64,000 bases of DNA, from positions 39,985 through 103,984 of the forward strand of contig DAHWKJ010000022.1 in assembly GCA_027343695.1 (NCBI GenBank), written 5' to 3'. The DNA comes from Sulfobacillus sp. (lineage in GTDB: Bacteria; Bacillota; Sulfobacillia; Sulfobacillales; Sulfobacillaceae). The notes below the pieces were generated by a model that saw only the letters and a program-made list of their open reading frames with translations, searched no databases and was not told the DNA's origin. Each line of letters begins with the position of its first letter. Positions within the stretch are counted from its first letter, which is position 1. The position numbers were made by a program, and so were the translations under genes. Shown piece after piece: positions 31,990 to 40,830 of the stretch.

Positions 31990-32807
31990 ATCTCCACGAG
32001 TTGATGGTGTTGCCACTCGAGAGCATGAGGAACTCCACCGAAATTAGACCACAGGAGGCGTGCGACACGAACGGCTTTTTGGGGATCGCCGGTTGTGAAG
32101 AACTCAATGTGACCGCGTCCGTGAGAGTTTAAGGGACCGCATGCCTGGGGAAGAAATCGTGCGGTCGCAAGTCCTGGATCGACAATGTGGACACTGCCGC
32201 CGATTATGGTGGAGAATAAGCGTTGCATGTGGGGGAAGTGGGTGCAGCCGAGAAGCACGACGTCCGCATTATATTCCAACATCGGGGTGGCGCATTGACG
32301 AATGTGGGCGGCAACTTCAGGGCCTTGGGTTTGCCCGGATTCCGCCATGGTAACGAGTACCGAGCAGGGAACTGAGACCACTTTGACCGTGGGACGGTAC
32401 GATTGGAGGACTCGCGGATAGATGCCTGAACGGTACGTCGCCTCCGTAGAGAGGACGCCAATGACGTCCGTTTTAGTGTACCGCAGGGCATCGCGACTGC
32501 CCGGCTCGATGACCCCGATTATGGGAACCGGGACGCGGTTTTGCGCCAACGGTAAGCCAGCGGCTGTCGCGGTATTGCAGGCGACAACAATGGCTTTCAC
32601 ATTCTTGGTCATAAAGAAATCCAAAAAAGCCCAGAGAAAATCTCGGACCTGATTCAAGGACTTGGTGCCATAAGGGAAATGGATGGAATCCGCAGCGTAG
32701 AGGTAATTTTCGCCGGGAAAGAGGTCCCACGCGTGCTTAAGCACGGTGAGACCTCCTTCTCCGGAGTCAAATAAGGCGATAGGGCGTGGATCAGGATTGG
32801 GCGGCAT
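31968..32807 (-). CDS. murI: Glutamate racemase
   Basis: MurI converts L- to D-glutamate for peptidoglycan. The 279-residue protein has the two catalytic cysteines in VACNTATAAG and LLGCTHFPHM, and the N-terminal FDSGEGGLTVL and DSIHFPYGTKS motifs. ATG 32807 has GTAGGAG five bases upstream. A GTG two codons further up is possible. Its 3' end overlaps the rnpB terminator. Confidence 0.94.
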   Translation of the reverse strand: MPPNPDPRPIALFDSGEGGLTVLKHAWDLFPGENYLYAADSIHFPYGTKSLNQVRDFLWAFLDFFMTKNVKAIVVACNTATAAGLPLAQNRVPVPIIGVIEPGSRDALRYTKTDVIGVLSTEATYRSGIYPRVLQSYRPTVKVVSVPCSVLVTMAESGQTQGPEVAAHIRQCATPMLEYNADVVLLGCTHFPHMQRLFSTIIGGSVHIVDPGLATARFLPQACGPLNSHGRGHIEFFTTGDPQKAVRVARLLWSNFGGVPHALEWQHHQLVEIKRSHPV

Positions 32808-32910
32808 AGACACTCCTACCTTTTGTAACCATTGGACCGGCCTGGACAGTCACTCCATGCGGTCATGCACGCTTACACTGTATGCCCTTATAGCGCTTCG
32901 GTTACTCGCT

Positions 32911-33567
32911 CTAACGCGCCACGTGGGTGTACCATTCGTCGAGGTCAACCAGGCCGTTAATTCCCGCGACCCTTCCTTGATTACTATATTGCCACGCCGT
33001 CCAACGGTTCCAACCACCCACCGTTGGAGGAGCGCCATTGGCGTTGTAGTAGGCAATCCAGAGGGGCCGATGACTCAGCCGGGTAGTGTTTTGTAAGGCG
33101 GTCAGGATGAAGTTGGAGTCGGAATATAACATGGCAATCTGGGCTGGGTTACGCACCGCGGCATCCACATCGGCGAGCCAGTGTTCGACCCACAACAACA
33201 ACTGCTGGGGATTCAATGCGTTGCTGGTTGATAGCGCTAGAGCTGGCGGCAGGTCGTAGCCCTGAATACCTCCGGAGTGATCCACCACATCAAGGAAAAA
33301 CGCCGCTTGATGTTGGGCATCGCTGATGATGCCGGCATCGGTGGAACCACCACCGGGTTCGGCGTTATGATAGGCCCCAATGGTTAGCCCGGCATTTCGA
33401 GCCTCTTGCCAGTTGGTGGCAAACGTACTGTCATGAAGATTGGACCCACTGCTGGCGCGAATATACGCGAATGATTTCTTGGCACTTGCTACTTGGACCC
33501 AGTCGATACATCCTTGAAAGTCGCTTACGTCTATCCCAAACGCATTATAAGCATCGCCGTGTTGCAA
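32911..33567 (-). CDS. GH25-like (lysozyme-fold) protein lacking the usual catalytic pair
   Basis: This 218-residue protein has the GH25 muramidase TIM-barrel features AFGIDVSDFQGCIDW and FAYIRASSG near the N-terminus, and WTAWQYSNQG near the C-terminus. The central strand LPPALALST stands where active enzymes have an Asp-x-Glu pair (LPxxLDxE). Ala111 and Ser113 replace the catalytic acids, although Asp13 is kept. It has no signal peptide, as is common for spore or forespore-expressed wall proteins. TTG 33567 has AAGGAGG nine bases upstream. A binding or structural role on peptidoglycan is more likely than hydrolysis. The neighbouring murI does not overlap it. Confidence 0.7.
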   Translation of the reverse strand: MQHGDAYNAFGIDVSDFQGCIDWVQVASAKKSFAYIRASSGSNLHDSTFATNWQEARNAGLTIGAYHNAEPGGGSTDAGIISDAQHQAAFFLDVVDHSGGIQGYDLPPALALSTSNALNPQQLLLWVEHWLADVDAAVRNPAQIAMLYSDSNFILTALQNTTRLSHRPLWIAYYNANGAPPTVGGWNRWTAWQYSNQGRVAGINGLVDLDEWYTHVAR

Positions 33568-33723
33568 ATTGTGTCGCCTCCTTATTAAACGGTCTCACAC
33601 CGTATCATATGGGATATATTGGGAAAGGTGCGGGGTGGCGATTAACACGGCAGACGACAAACCGGTTAGAGTATGATTAAGGGGTAGTACCCGATTTTAT
33701 ACGCAACAGGAGGGCGGTTCTTG

Positions 33724-34278
33724 ATGGAAAATACAGCATTGATGGTGATGGATGTCCAAAACGGGATTGTCGAACGCTTTGCGACTCCAGATGCTCTACA
33801 ACCCTTGCAAATGGCGGTACATAGTGCACGTGCTCATAAGATTCCCGTGATTTACGTGCGGGTGGCGTTTCGCCTCGGATATCCCGACGTGAGTCCTCAT
33901 AACCAATCGTTTTCCGCCATCAAAGAGCGTGGTGGAATGATCGAAACCGATCCGGCGACACAAGTGTGGGAGGGCGTGAAGCCACTGCCTCATGAGGTGG
34001 TTGTGGTGAAGCGGCGGGTGAGTGCATTTGCGGGTAGTGGGCTCGATGTCGTGCTCCGCTCCCAAGCGATCGACCATTTGGTGCTCTCCGGGATTGCCAC
34101 GAGTGGGGTGGTGCTGTCTACGTTACGTGAAGCGGCAGACCAGGACTACCATTTGACGGTTCTTTCCGATGCCTGCTTGGACAACGATCCCGAGGTACAT
34201 CGAGTGCTGACGGAGAAGGTATTTCCCCGCCAAGCTGAGGTTTTAACGGTGGGCGAGTGGACCGCACGATTCAATTAA
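33724..34278 (+). CDS. Isochorismatase-fold hydrolase with altered nucleophile position
   Basis: This 184-residue cysteine-hydrolase-fold protein has the catalytic Asp (ALMVMDVQNG, D10) and the Lys (VVVVKRRVSAF). The nucleophile strand reads GIATSGVVLSTLREAAD, and the Cys expected three residues after the Thr (TxxC) is Val. Proteins with TSGVVLST form a common branch of the family, so this is not simple decay. Their reaction is unknown to me. ATG 33724 has AGGAGGG about ten bases upstream, and TTG 33721 is adjacent. It is followed by a strong terminator. Confidence 0.8.
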   Translation: MENTALMVMDVQNGIVERFATPDALQPLQMAVHSARAHKIPVIYVRVAFRLGYPDVSPHNQSFSAIKERGGMIETDPATQVWEGVKPLPHEVVVVKRRVSAFAGSGLDVVLRSQAIDHLVLSGIATSGVVLSTLREAADQDYHLTVLSDACLDNDPEVHRVLTEKVFPRQAEVLTVGEWTARFN

Positions 34279-34285
34279 GGGTAGG

Positions 34286-34326
34286 GCGGCGACCCAAGGA
34301 TGCGACGCTTGGCTCGCCGCTTTTTT
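34286..34326 (+). terminator. Terminator after the isochorismatase-fold gene
   Basis: GCGGCGA (34286-34292) pairs with TCGCCGC (34314-34320), extended by inner CCAAG/CTTGG, and six T residues follow (34321-34326). Confidence 0.95.
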
Positions 34327-34363
34327 GTGCGGCAGACAATCGGTCTAAGAAAGCAGGTGCGGC

Positions 34364-35716
34364 ATGCTGAGACGTATTTGGGAGCCGCTCTTTATGGGGC
34401 GCCAACTTCTTTTGTGGCTCATTTTGGGATCCGGTACGGGTGCTCTGGTTGGCGTCGTGGTGACCTATTTTCTTAAGTTATTATTTTGGTCGATTCATCT
34501 CACCGCGCAGTGGCCGCTTTGGAGTATCGTGCTCGCATTGCCGATGGGTGGGCTCGTGACTGGTCTCTTAATCTACTATGGGGCTCCCGACGCGGCCGGA
34601 CATGGTACCGAAGCTGTGATTCGAGCGGTGCACCGGGAATCCGGAAAAATCAATTGGAAAGTGGCGCCAGTCAAGGCACTGGCCACGATTACCACGATTG
34701 CGGTGGGAGGCTCGGCCGGGAAGGAAGGCCCGTCGGCCCAGATTGGGGCGGCCGTGGCGTCGGCGTTAGCTGATCTCTTACGATTCTCCGCGGAACAACG
34801 ACGTCGCATCGTCATTTGTGGAATTGGTGCCGGGTTTGCCGCAGTATTTGGAACGCCTGTGGCTGGGGCGATTCTTGGTATTGAAGTATTGGCGATCGGG
34901 AATTTGTGGTATGAAATGTTGTTGCCTTCGTTTGTGTCATCCGTCATGGCCTTCGAAGTGGCGCATCAATTAGGACTCACCTGGAACTATCCATTCCGGG
35001 GGTCGGCCTTACCGTTGTCGCTTGGAATCATCGGCAAACTGGTGCTGTTTGGCATTGCTGCCGGGTTGGTAGCCTATGTTTTGGTGTTAATGATGGAGGG
35101 ACTTCATCGCCAGGTCGTGCGAATCCGGGCCCGGTGGCACTGGTGGCCCCCACTGTTTCCCTTTGTCGCTGGTATCATGTTAGCGATCTTAATGCTTATA
35201 GTGGGACGAGAATATGGGGGATTGTCGTTGCACCTATTTTCGTCAGCACTCTCAGGCCATACCGTAGCATCATGGGCATTCTTATGGAAAATGGTGTTTG
35301 TGGCGATAACCTTAGGACTGGGGATGAGTGGCGGAATCATCACCCCGCTCTTTGTCATTGGAAGTACACTCGGGGTGGTATTGGCGGGATTCTTAGGGAT
35401 CCCGTTGGGAGATGGTGCTGCGTTGGGGATGATTGCAGTCACGGCATCGGGTGCCAATGCCCCAATTGCGGCGATCGTTATGGGGATGGAGATTTTCGGC
35501 AGGATGCTGGCGCCAGAATTTCTGATCACGGCAATTCCGGCATTCGTCATGATCGGTAATCATAGCGTATATCCGAGTCAAAAGGTCATGATGGTAAAGT
35601 CACCGTGGGTTCCCCTGCCGCTCGGGATCTCATTGGAAGACGCACCCCAAACAGCACTGGGGGCTCCTTGGGCGCGTAACCCCGTTGTCGATCATGATCA
35701 GGATTCCACAATCTAA
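34364..35716 (+). CDS. ClC-family chloride channel or Cl-/H+ antiporter
   Basis: This 450-residue membrane protein has the ClC selectivity motifs GGSAGKEGPSAQIG (with the gating Glu in GKEGP), GIGAGFAAVFGTPVAGAILG and GLGMSGGIITPLFVIG. About 10-12 helices are visible. There are no C-terminal CBS domains. Bacterial members with the gating Glu are usually antiporters, and a second proton Glu cannot be assigned by eye. Its start carries AAAGCAGG upstream of the ATG. It follows a terminator, so it is the first gene of its transcript, and the GH15 enzyme follows after about 146 bases. Confidence 0.9.
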   Translation: MLRRIWEPLFMGRQLLLWLILGSGTGALVGVVVTYFLKLLFWSIHLTAQWPLWSIVLALPMGGLVTGLLIYYGAPDAAGHGTEAVIRAVHRESGKINWKVAPVKALATITTIAVGGSAGKEGPSAQIGAAVASALADLLRFSAEQRRRIVICGIGAGFAAVFGTPVAGAILGIEVLAIGNLWYEMLLPSFVSSVMAFEVAHQLGLTWNYPFRGSALPLSLGIIGKLVLFGIAAGLVAYVLVLMMEGLHRQVVRIRARWHWWPPLFPFVAGIMLAILMLIVGREYGGLSLHLFSSALSGHTVASWAFLWKMVFVAITLGLGMSGGIITPLFVIGSTLGVVLAGFLGIPLGDGAALGMIAVTASGANAPIAAIVMGMEIFGRMLAPEFLITAIPAFVMIGNHSVYPSQKVMMVKSPWVPLPLGISLEDAPQTALGAPWARNPVVDHDQDSTI

Positions 35717-35862
35717 TCCTTGAGGGGTCAAATGTTTCGAGTTCTCTTGGGAAAGGTGTACCATTGAGCTGATCCGGTTGATGGGAATGCCATCCGATCC
35801 CTGATAGGTCAGTTTGGATGGGATATGACCCGCATTGATTACGGTGAGAGGGGTTCGGGAGC

Positions 35863-38226
35863 ATGCAAGCACCAGGGGCACCGGGGATAGGGACTCATTG
35901 GAGCCCAGCCAATAAGGATGGCGTGGGAACCGCGATAGAGGATGTCTCTCGGGTCTGGTTTACAGTCGGCCAGGGTATTATCAATGAAGTGTATTTTCCC
36001 CGCATGGATATTGCCATGCTGAAGGATGCCCAATGTCTGGTTCGTCATAGCGACGGGAGGTTTTGGGAGGAAAAACGCGACCTCGATCACACCATCGACT
36101 ATCTAGATGACAAAGCTCCGGTCTTTCGGATGACGAGCCGCGAGCGTCGCGGCGCTTTTGTGATTGCCAAAGAGATCGTGACCTCGACCACGAGTGACGT
36201 CTTGATAGTCCGCATCGGCATGCAAGTGTTGGATGGAAATCCAGAGCATTATCGACTGTATTGGATGGTGGCCCCCCATATTGCCAATCAGAGTAGTCAC
36301 CAGAATGCGCAGTTGGGGATGATTCGGGGCCAAATCTCGATGGAGGCGTGGTATGACAACTTGTCGCTGTGTGTGGCAACTTCCGTACCGCTGAAGTCGG
36401 CTAGTGTCGGGTACAGTGGGATCTCGGATGGGTGGACCATGCTAAACAATCCAGGGGATCTTATAGAGTATGATCAGGCGTTGGACGGCCATGTGGTGCT
36501 CACAGGGGAGCTTGACTGGCAAAATACATCCGAGCAAACGATTGCTATGGGATTTGGTCGGACCCGTCGTGAAGCCCGATTCAAAACTAATTTGACGCTT
36601 TTAGAATCTTACGATGGGATGAAACAGCAATACATAGCGGGATGGCATACATATTTTGAGGGTCTTAAGATGCTGCCTGATGGCCACCCGTGGAGCTCCA
36701 TGCAACGTATTTCGGCAATGGTTCTCAAGACTCATCACGGCAAGCTTTTTCCCGGAGGTATCATTGCATCACTCACGGTGCCTTGGGGCCCCGTGGCGTC
36801 TGATGAACACATCGGGGGGTACCATTTAGTGTGGCCGCGGGACATGGTAGAAACGTCGTTAGCGTTGATGGCACTAGGCGATTACGAAGGAGCCCGCCAA
36901 TCCCTGAAGTATCTGATGGCGACGCAGCACGAAGATGGTTGCTGGAGCCAAAACTTTTGGGTCGACGGAACGCCCTTCTGGAAAGGTTCGCAACTGGACG
37001 AAACGGCATTTCCGATCCATCTGGCGTGGCGCCTCGAGACGGAGGGGCATGTGGCACCGGACGACTCGGTGTACGCCATGGTTAAACGCGCCTTGGGATA
37101 TCTAGTGGCACAAGGCCCTGTAACCGGACAGGATCGTTGGGAGGAAGACAGCGGCTATTCGCCCTCAAGCCTGGCGGCGATGATCGCGGCGTTAGTGTTG
37201 GGGGCCGAACTAGCCCGGAATCATCAGGACATGGGGGTGGCCGACTATGTGCTGATAGTCGCCGATTATTGGCAGCACTATCTGGATTCTTGGACGTTCA
37301 CGCATCATGGCACGGCGGTACCCGGTTTTACCGAGTACTATGAACGTATTCACCCGGACACCGCCGTAGCCGTCGATGGAAAAGTCCATAATGGATATGT
37401 GCCGATTAAGAATCGGACACACCTCGATTGGTTTGACGAACGGGCTGTGATTGATGGAGGATTTCTAGAGCTTGTGCGATACGGAATCAAGAGCGCGCGG
37501 GATCCCCATATGGTGTCATCGGTGGCGGCCTACGATGCGGCCTTGAAGATTGAGGGACCCTTTGGTCCCTTATGGCATCGGTATAACGGGGATGGATATG
37601 GCGAGGGACCCCACGGGGAACCGTATCAGGGATCGGGTATCGGCCGCGCTTGGCCTCTCTTATCGGGAGAGCGGGGCCACTATGCGCTGGCTCTCGGCGA
37701 GGACGTGACGCCGTATCTTCAGGTCATGGCCAAAAGTGCTACTGCGGGCGGCATGATTCCCGAGCAAGTCTGGGACTGCCCGGATCTCCCCGAGGCAGGG
37801 CTTCAATTCGGACGGCCGACCGGCTCGGCGGCTCCCTTGGTATGGGCTCACAGTGAGTTTATCAAGCTAGTTCGTGCGTCCGAAGATGGGATCGGATTCG
37901 AAACCTATGGCCCTTTACAGCAGCGATACCTCAGGGGACAAGAACCGTACCGCGGAATTCTGATCTGGCGCTTTAACCATCGTCGGCGGCAGTGGCAAGA
38001 CGGAGATCGCGTGGTACGCATCGTCGTAGATGCGCCAGCGCGAATCGTGTGGACCACCGATGGATGGGCCACGCAACGAGAAGGGGAGGCGGCATCCAAC
38101 GATCTTGGCGGATTCTTTGTGGACGTTGCGATTGACAACAGTGATGCCATCGAGTTCACCTTTTATTGGATGGACGCAGCGCATTGGGAAGGAGTCAATT
38201 TCGGGATTACCCGGGAGTCACAATGA
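35863..38226 (+). CDS. GH15 glucoamylase-type glycoside hydrolase
   Basis: This 787-residue cytoplasmic-looking protein has the bacterial glucoamylase layout. An N-terminal beta-sandwich (THWSPANKDGVGTAIE, then SRVWFTVGQGIINEVYFP) is followed by an (alpha/alpha)6 barrel from about residue 280. Barrel landmarks are YHLVWPRDMVE (about 320), QLDETAFP with the general acid (about E380), and MIPEQVWD with the general base (about E633). The family hydrolyses terminal glucose from glucans or trehalose-like glycosides. No signal peptide is visible, so it acts inside the cell, for example on glycogen or maltodextrins. Its last codons overlap the convergent TauE gene. Confidence 0.9.
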   Translation: MQAPGAPGIGTHWSPANKDGVGTAIEDVSRVWFTVGQGIINEVYFPRMDIAMLKDAQCLVRHSDGRFWEEKRDLDHTIDYLDDKAPVFRMTSRERRGAFVIAKEIVTSTTSDVLIVRIGMQVLDGNPEHYRLYWMVAPHIANQSSHQNAQLGMIRGQISMEAWYDNLSLCVATSVPLKSASVGYSGISDGWTMLNNPGDLIEYDQALDGHVVLTGELDWQNTSEQTIAMGFGRTRREARFKTNLTLLESYDGMKQQYIAGWHTYFEGLKMLPDGHPWSSMQRISAMVLKTHHGKLFPGGIIASLTVPWGPVASDEHIGGYHLVWPRDMVETSLALMALGDYEGARQSLKYLMATQHEDGCWSQNFWVDGTPFWKGSQLDETAFPIHLAWRLETEGHVAPDDSVYAMVKRALGYLVAQGPVTGQDRWEEDSGYSPSSLAAMIAALVLGAELARNHQDMGVADYVLIVADYWQHYLDSWTFTHHGTAVPGFTEYYERIHPDTAVAVDGKVHNGYVPIKNRTHLDWFDERAVIDGGFLELVRYGIKSARDPHMVSSVAAYDAALKIEGPFGPLWHRYNGDGYGEGPHGEPYQGSGIGRAWPLLSGERGHYALALGEDVTPYLQVMAKSATAGGMIPEQVWDCPDLPEAGLQFGRPTGSAAPLVWAHSEFIKLVRASEDGIGFETYGPLQQRYLRGQEPYRGILIWRFNHRRRQWQDGDRVVRIVVDAPARIVWTTDGWATQREGEAASNDLGGFFVDVAIDNSDAIEFTFYWMDAAHWEGVNFGITRESQ

Positions 38227-38944
38227 GGAGCACACTGGACAGTAAGATGACACCAATTACCAGGGGGCGAAATACGGCGGGCCGGATCAGGCGATGCAAG
38301 GCCTTGCCCGCCCACGCACCCAGGATGATGGCGGGGATGGACGGAAGTGACCACACCAATGGTTGCCATCCGAGCAGGTGATGGGCCCAAAATAAACCAA
38401 ATTTGGCACCGGTCATAATCACATAGAGCAAGGCTAGACTCCCAATAAACCCTTCGGGGCTTACTTCTGGGCTGAGGACGAACAGGGAAAGGAGCGTGCC
38501 GCCGATGTTCGATAAAGCGCTGACCACTCCGGCCAAAAGACCAATTGGGCTGCTCAACCAGGTGGCTAAGCCCGAGATGCGACGACCACTTACTCGTTGA
38601 TAGACCTCATAACTGACAAAAGCTAGTGCAATGGCTGCAATTAACCAATCTAATCCACGTCCTGAAACGACTACCAAAAAGTGGACGCCTATCGCAATCC
38701 CGACGAGGACCCAGGGGATGGTCCATAGGGCACGGGGCACCTTCCAATGGGTTCGATAATTGAATAGGGTCATCAGCGCGTTCACTAAGAACATAGGCGT
38801 ACTATAAGATACGACTTGGCGGGCTGGAAACCATAATGCCAGCAATGGCATCACTAAAAGTCCGCCCCCGACGCCGATGGCATTGGTGGTGACCGAGGCG
38901 AGGAATCCGGCGATCGTTAAGGCCATCATCCACATCATCGCCAT
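38207..38944 (-). CDS. TauE/SafE family membrane permease
   Basis: This 245-residue protein has about eight membrane helices and the TauE/SafE features TTNAIGVGGGLLVMPLLALWF and, in the second half, SALSNIGGTLLSLFVLSP. Members export sulfite, sulfoacetate or related anions. In a sulfur-oxidising host sulfite is plausible, but the substrate is inferred. GGAGG precedes ATG 38944. Its 3' end overlaps the GH15 gene by 20 bases. A hairpin separates it from the upstream Cys-rich gene. Confidence 0.82.
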   Translation of the reverse strand: MAMMWMMALTIAGFLASVTTNAIGVGGGLLVMPLLALWFPARQVVSYSTPMFLVNALMTLFNYRTHWKVPRALWTIPWVLVGIAIGVHFLVVVSGRGLDWLIAAIALAFVSYEVYQRVSGRRISGLATWLSSPIGLLAGVVSALSNIGGTLLSLFVLSPEVSPEGFIGSLALLYVIMTGAKFGLFWAHHLLGWQPLVWSLPSIPAIILGAWAGKALHRLIRPAVFRPLVIGVILLSSVLLIVTPG

Positions 38945-39011
38945 AGCCCACCTCCAGTTTCAACGTCTGATTCACTGTAGCACATTCAGTGCGAGTACGA
39001 CGCGAAAAGAA

Positions 39012-39054
39012 TCGCAGATCCCCCGGATACGCATAGAATGTAGGGGACCTGCGA
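39012..39054 (-). terminator. Terminator after the Cys-rich gene
   Basis: TCGCAG (39012-39017) pairs with CTGCGA (39049-39054), extended by TCCCC/GGGGA with one mismatch. On the minus strand a T-rich tail (TTCTTTT) follows. It separates the Cys-rich gene from TauE. Confidence 0.65.
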
Positions 39055-39088
39055 TAGGCCAATGGTTTAGGAAGCGGTCGGGTCTCGA

Positions 39089-39250
39089 TTAAAGAAAGAA
39101 ATCTGGGACCCACCAACGTAAGTGACACACGCAGTCATTTTGGCAGCGTTGACAAGCGGAGCAAATGTCCTCGACGCATAGTGGGCTTGAACAATCCAGA
39201 CATTGTGCGGTGGCACCTTGCCCACACGCACACATTGGCTCTGCGTTCAT
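39089..39250 (-). CDS. Cys-rich 53-residue putative zinc-binding protein
   Basis: On the minus strand GGGGAGG about seven bases before ATG 39250 opens a 53-codon frame with ten cysteines (C7, C9, C17, C20, C25, C30, C33, C36, C40, C42) and a His43. Spacings such as CxC, CLDC and CSACQRC are those of zinc knuckles or ribbons. The C-terminus is aromatic (WWVPDFF). No homologue family can be named, and it has no signal peptide. A terminator follows. It is between TauE and threonine ammonia-lyase. A role as a metal-binding or redox miniprotein is inference. Confidence 0.6.
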   Translation of the reverse strand: MNAEPMCACGQGATAQCLDCSSPLCVEDICSACQRCQNDCVCHLRWWVPDFFL

Positions 39251-39327
39251 AACTCGCCTCCCCGTAAGATGTTGGGAGGTAGCATGCCATTTCTTTAAGC
39301 CTATTATGCAAAATGTGGGATTTTAAT

Positions 39328-40302
39328 TTATAACATGGATCGTAGCAGCGATGGGTCCATATTGCCTCCGCTAAGGACGGCTGCGATGCGCTGACTTCCA
39401 AAGAGATGATCCCTATTTCCCATGACCGCTGCGACCGTTGCAGCACCCGAGGGCTCCACCAGTAATTTATGGCGGAATAATAGCCAGCGCATCGCGTCCA
39501 TGATAGCCTCATCAGAGACCGTGACCAAACGATCGACCAAGGCTTCCACAATGGGGTACGTGAGATGCCCGAGGCTTAACGTTTTGATCCCGTCGGCAAT
39601 GGTATCGGTCTCATCCAAGACGATGCGGCGGCCTTCGGTCCGCGACCTAAACGCTTTCGGCGCGCCGAGGGCTTCGACGCCTACGACTCGGACATCAGGA
39701 TTGACCGCTTTAATTGCGGTGGCAATCCCAGAAATTAATCCACCGCCCCCAATCGGCACCAAGACCACATCGACTTCCGGCCATTCCGTGAGGATCTCGA
39801 GGCCGATTGTACCTTGACCAGACATCACATAGTCATCGTCATATGGCGGCACAAAAATGAAGCCGTCTTCCTCCGCAATCGCCTTGGCTCGATCGAGACG
39901 TGCCTGGCTGGTGGTCCCACAACACTCAACCGTGGCGCCATAACCGGTAATGGCTTCGGTCTTGGCTTTTGGAGCGGTCTCTGGGACGACGATTCGAGCT
40001 GCCAAGCCAAAGTGCCGGGCAGCCCACGCTACGGCTTGCCCGTGATTACCCGACGAGGCGGTGACCACCCCAAGGAGAGGTTTCCCGGTTCGGTGAGATT
40101 GTTCCACTAAACTGGCGACTTTGTTGTAGGCACCACGAATTTTGAAGGATCCGGTGACTTGCAGATTTTCTGGTTTCAGTCGCAACTCCGTTCCTTGGGG
40201 TAGAGGTCCGCTGCGGGTGGTTCGCAAGGGAGTGTTGTGAATCACCCCTTGTAAGCGAGATTGGGCCTCTTTGATGGTATCCAGGTTCGGGGCCGGAGTC
40301 AT
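39328..40302 (-). CDS. Threonine ammonia-lyase (PLP-dependent)
   Basis: The enzyme deaminates threonine to 2-oxobutanoate. The 324-residue protein has the fold-type II Lys motif TGSFKIRGAYNK (Lys near residue 55), the ASSGNHGQ phosphate loop and GGGGLISG, and no C-terminal ACT regulatory domain. This short form fits catabolic TdcB or short IlvA. The gene name is left open. ATG 40302 overlaps the stop of the upstream gene by four bases (ATGA), which fixes the start and couples translation. Serine can be a second substrate. Confidence 0.9.
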   Translation of the reverse strand: MTPAPNLDTIKEAQSRLQGVIHNTPLRTTRSGPLPQGTELRLKPENLQVTGSFKIRGAYNKVASLVEQSHRTGKPLLGVVTASSGNHGQAVAWAARHFGLAARIVVPETAPKAKTEAITGYGATVECCGTTSQARLDRAKAIAEEDGFIFVPPYDDDYVMSGQGTIGLEILTEWPEVDVVLVPIGGGGLISGIATAIKAVNPDVRVVGVEALGAPKAFRSRTEGRRIVLDETDTIADGIKTLSLGHLTYPIVEALVDRLVTVSDEAIMDAMRWLLFRHKLLVEPSGAATVAAVMGNRDHLFGSQRIAAVLSGGNMDPSLLRSML

Positions 40303-40727
40303 GACAAGGTCCACCAGATCGGATCGCTCTTAGTGGGCGGTGCCGATAAAATGTCTTCGATGCGGTGTTTTTGCCGTCGGGCTTTTTTGGCCAGTCCGAC
40401 TGAGAATGCCCGGGTGTCGTATTCAATCGCCTTGGGACGATAGTGCTCTTTGACCTCCGATAAAAAGGCGACAATATCCTTGCCGGCTTCTTGCCACTCA
40501 TCTTCTGAGAGTAACGACACATAGCGTCCGCGCCACATGCTGAGGCGGACGGTGATTTTCTTTAACCAGACCACTGTCTGGGACCGTTCACCGAGCCCAT
40601 GACGCTCCATGAATGTGGTCAGGGCTTGCGTATCGTGATCTTTCGCACCCCAGATGACCATGTCCAAAAAAATGCTACTGGCGGCCGAAGATATCGGGGG
40701 TTTGTTGTCGTGAATGTATTCCATCAT
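40299..40727 (-). CDS. Hypothetical protein coupled to threonine ammonia-lyase
   Basis: This 142-residue soluble helical protein (FLSEVKEHYRPKAIEYDTRAF, VVWLKKITVRLSMWRGRY) has no family I can recognise and no membrane segment. GAGGAG lies before ATG 40727. Its stop overlaps the start of the threonine ammonia-lyase, so the two are in one operon and may form a complex or a regulated unit. Confidence 0.6.
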   Translation of the reverse strand: MMEYIHDNKPPISSAASSIFLDMVIWGAKDHDTQALTTFMERHGLGERSQTVVWLKKITVRLSMWRGRYVSLLSEDEWQEAGKDIVAFLSEVKEHYRPKAIEYDTRAFSVGLAKKARRQKHRIEDILSAPPTKSDPIWWTLS

Positions 40728-40830
40728 CGTGTCTCCTCTAAACAGTGATTGCTTGCTCGATCCTCATGGGGGGACCCTGCCCATGGCTCACTCTAAGTAC
40801 GTTGTCCTATCCAACGGCTATTGTATCATC

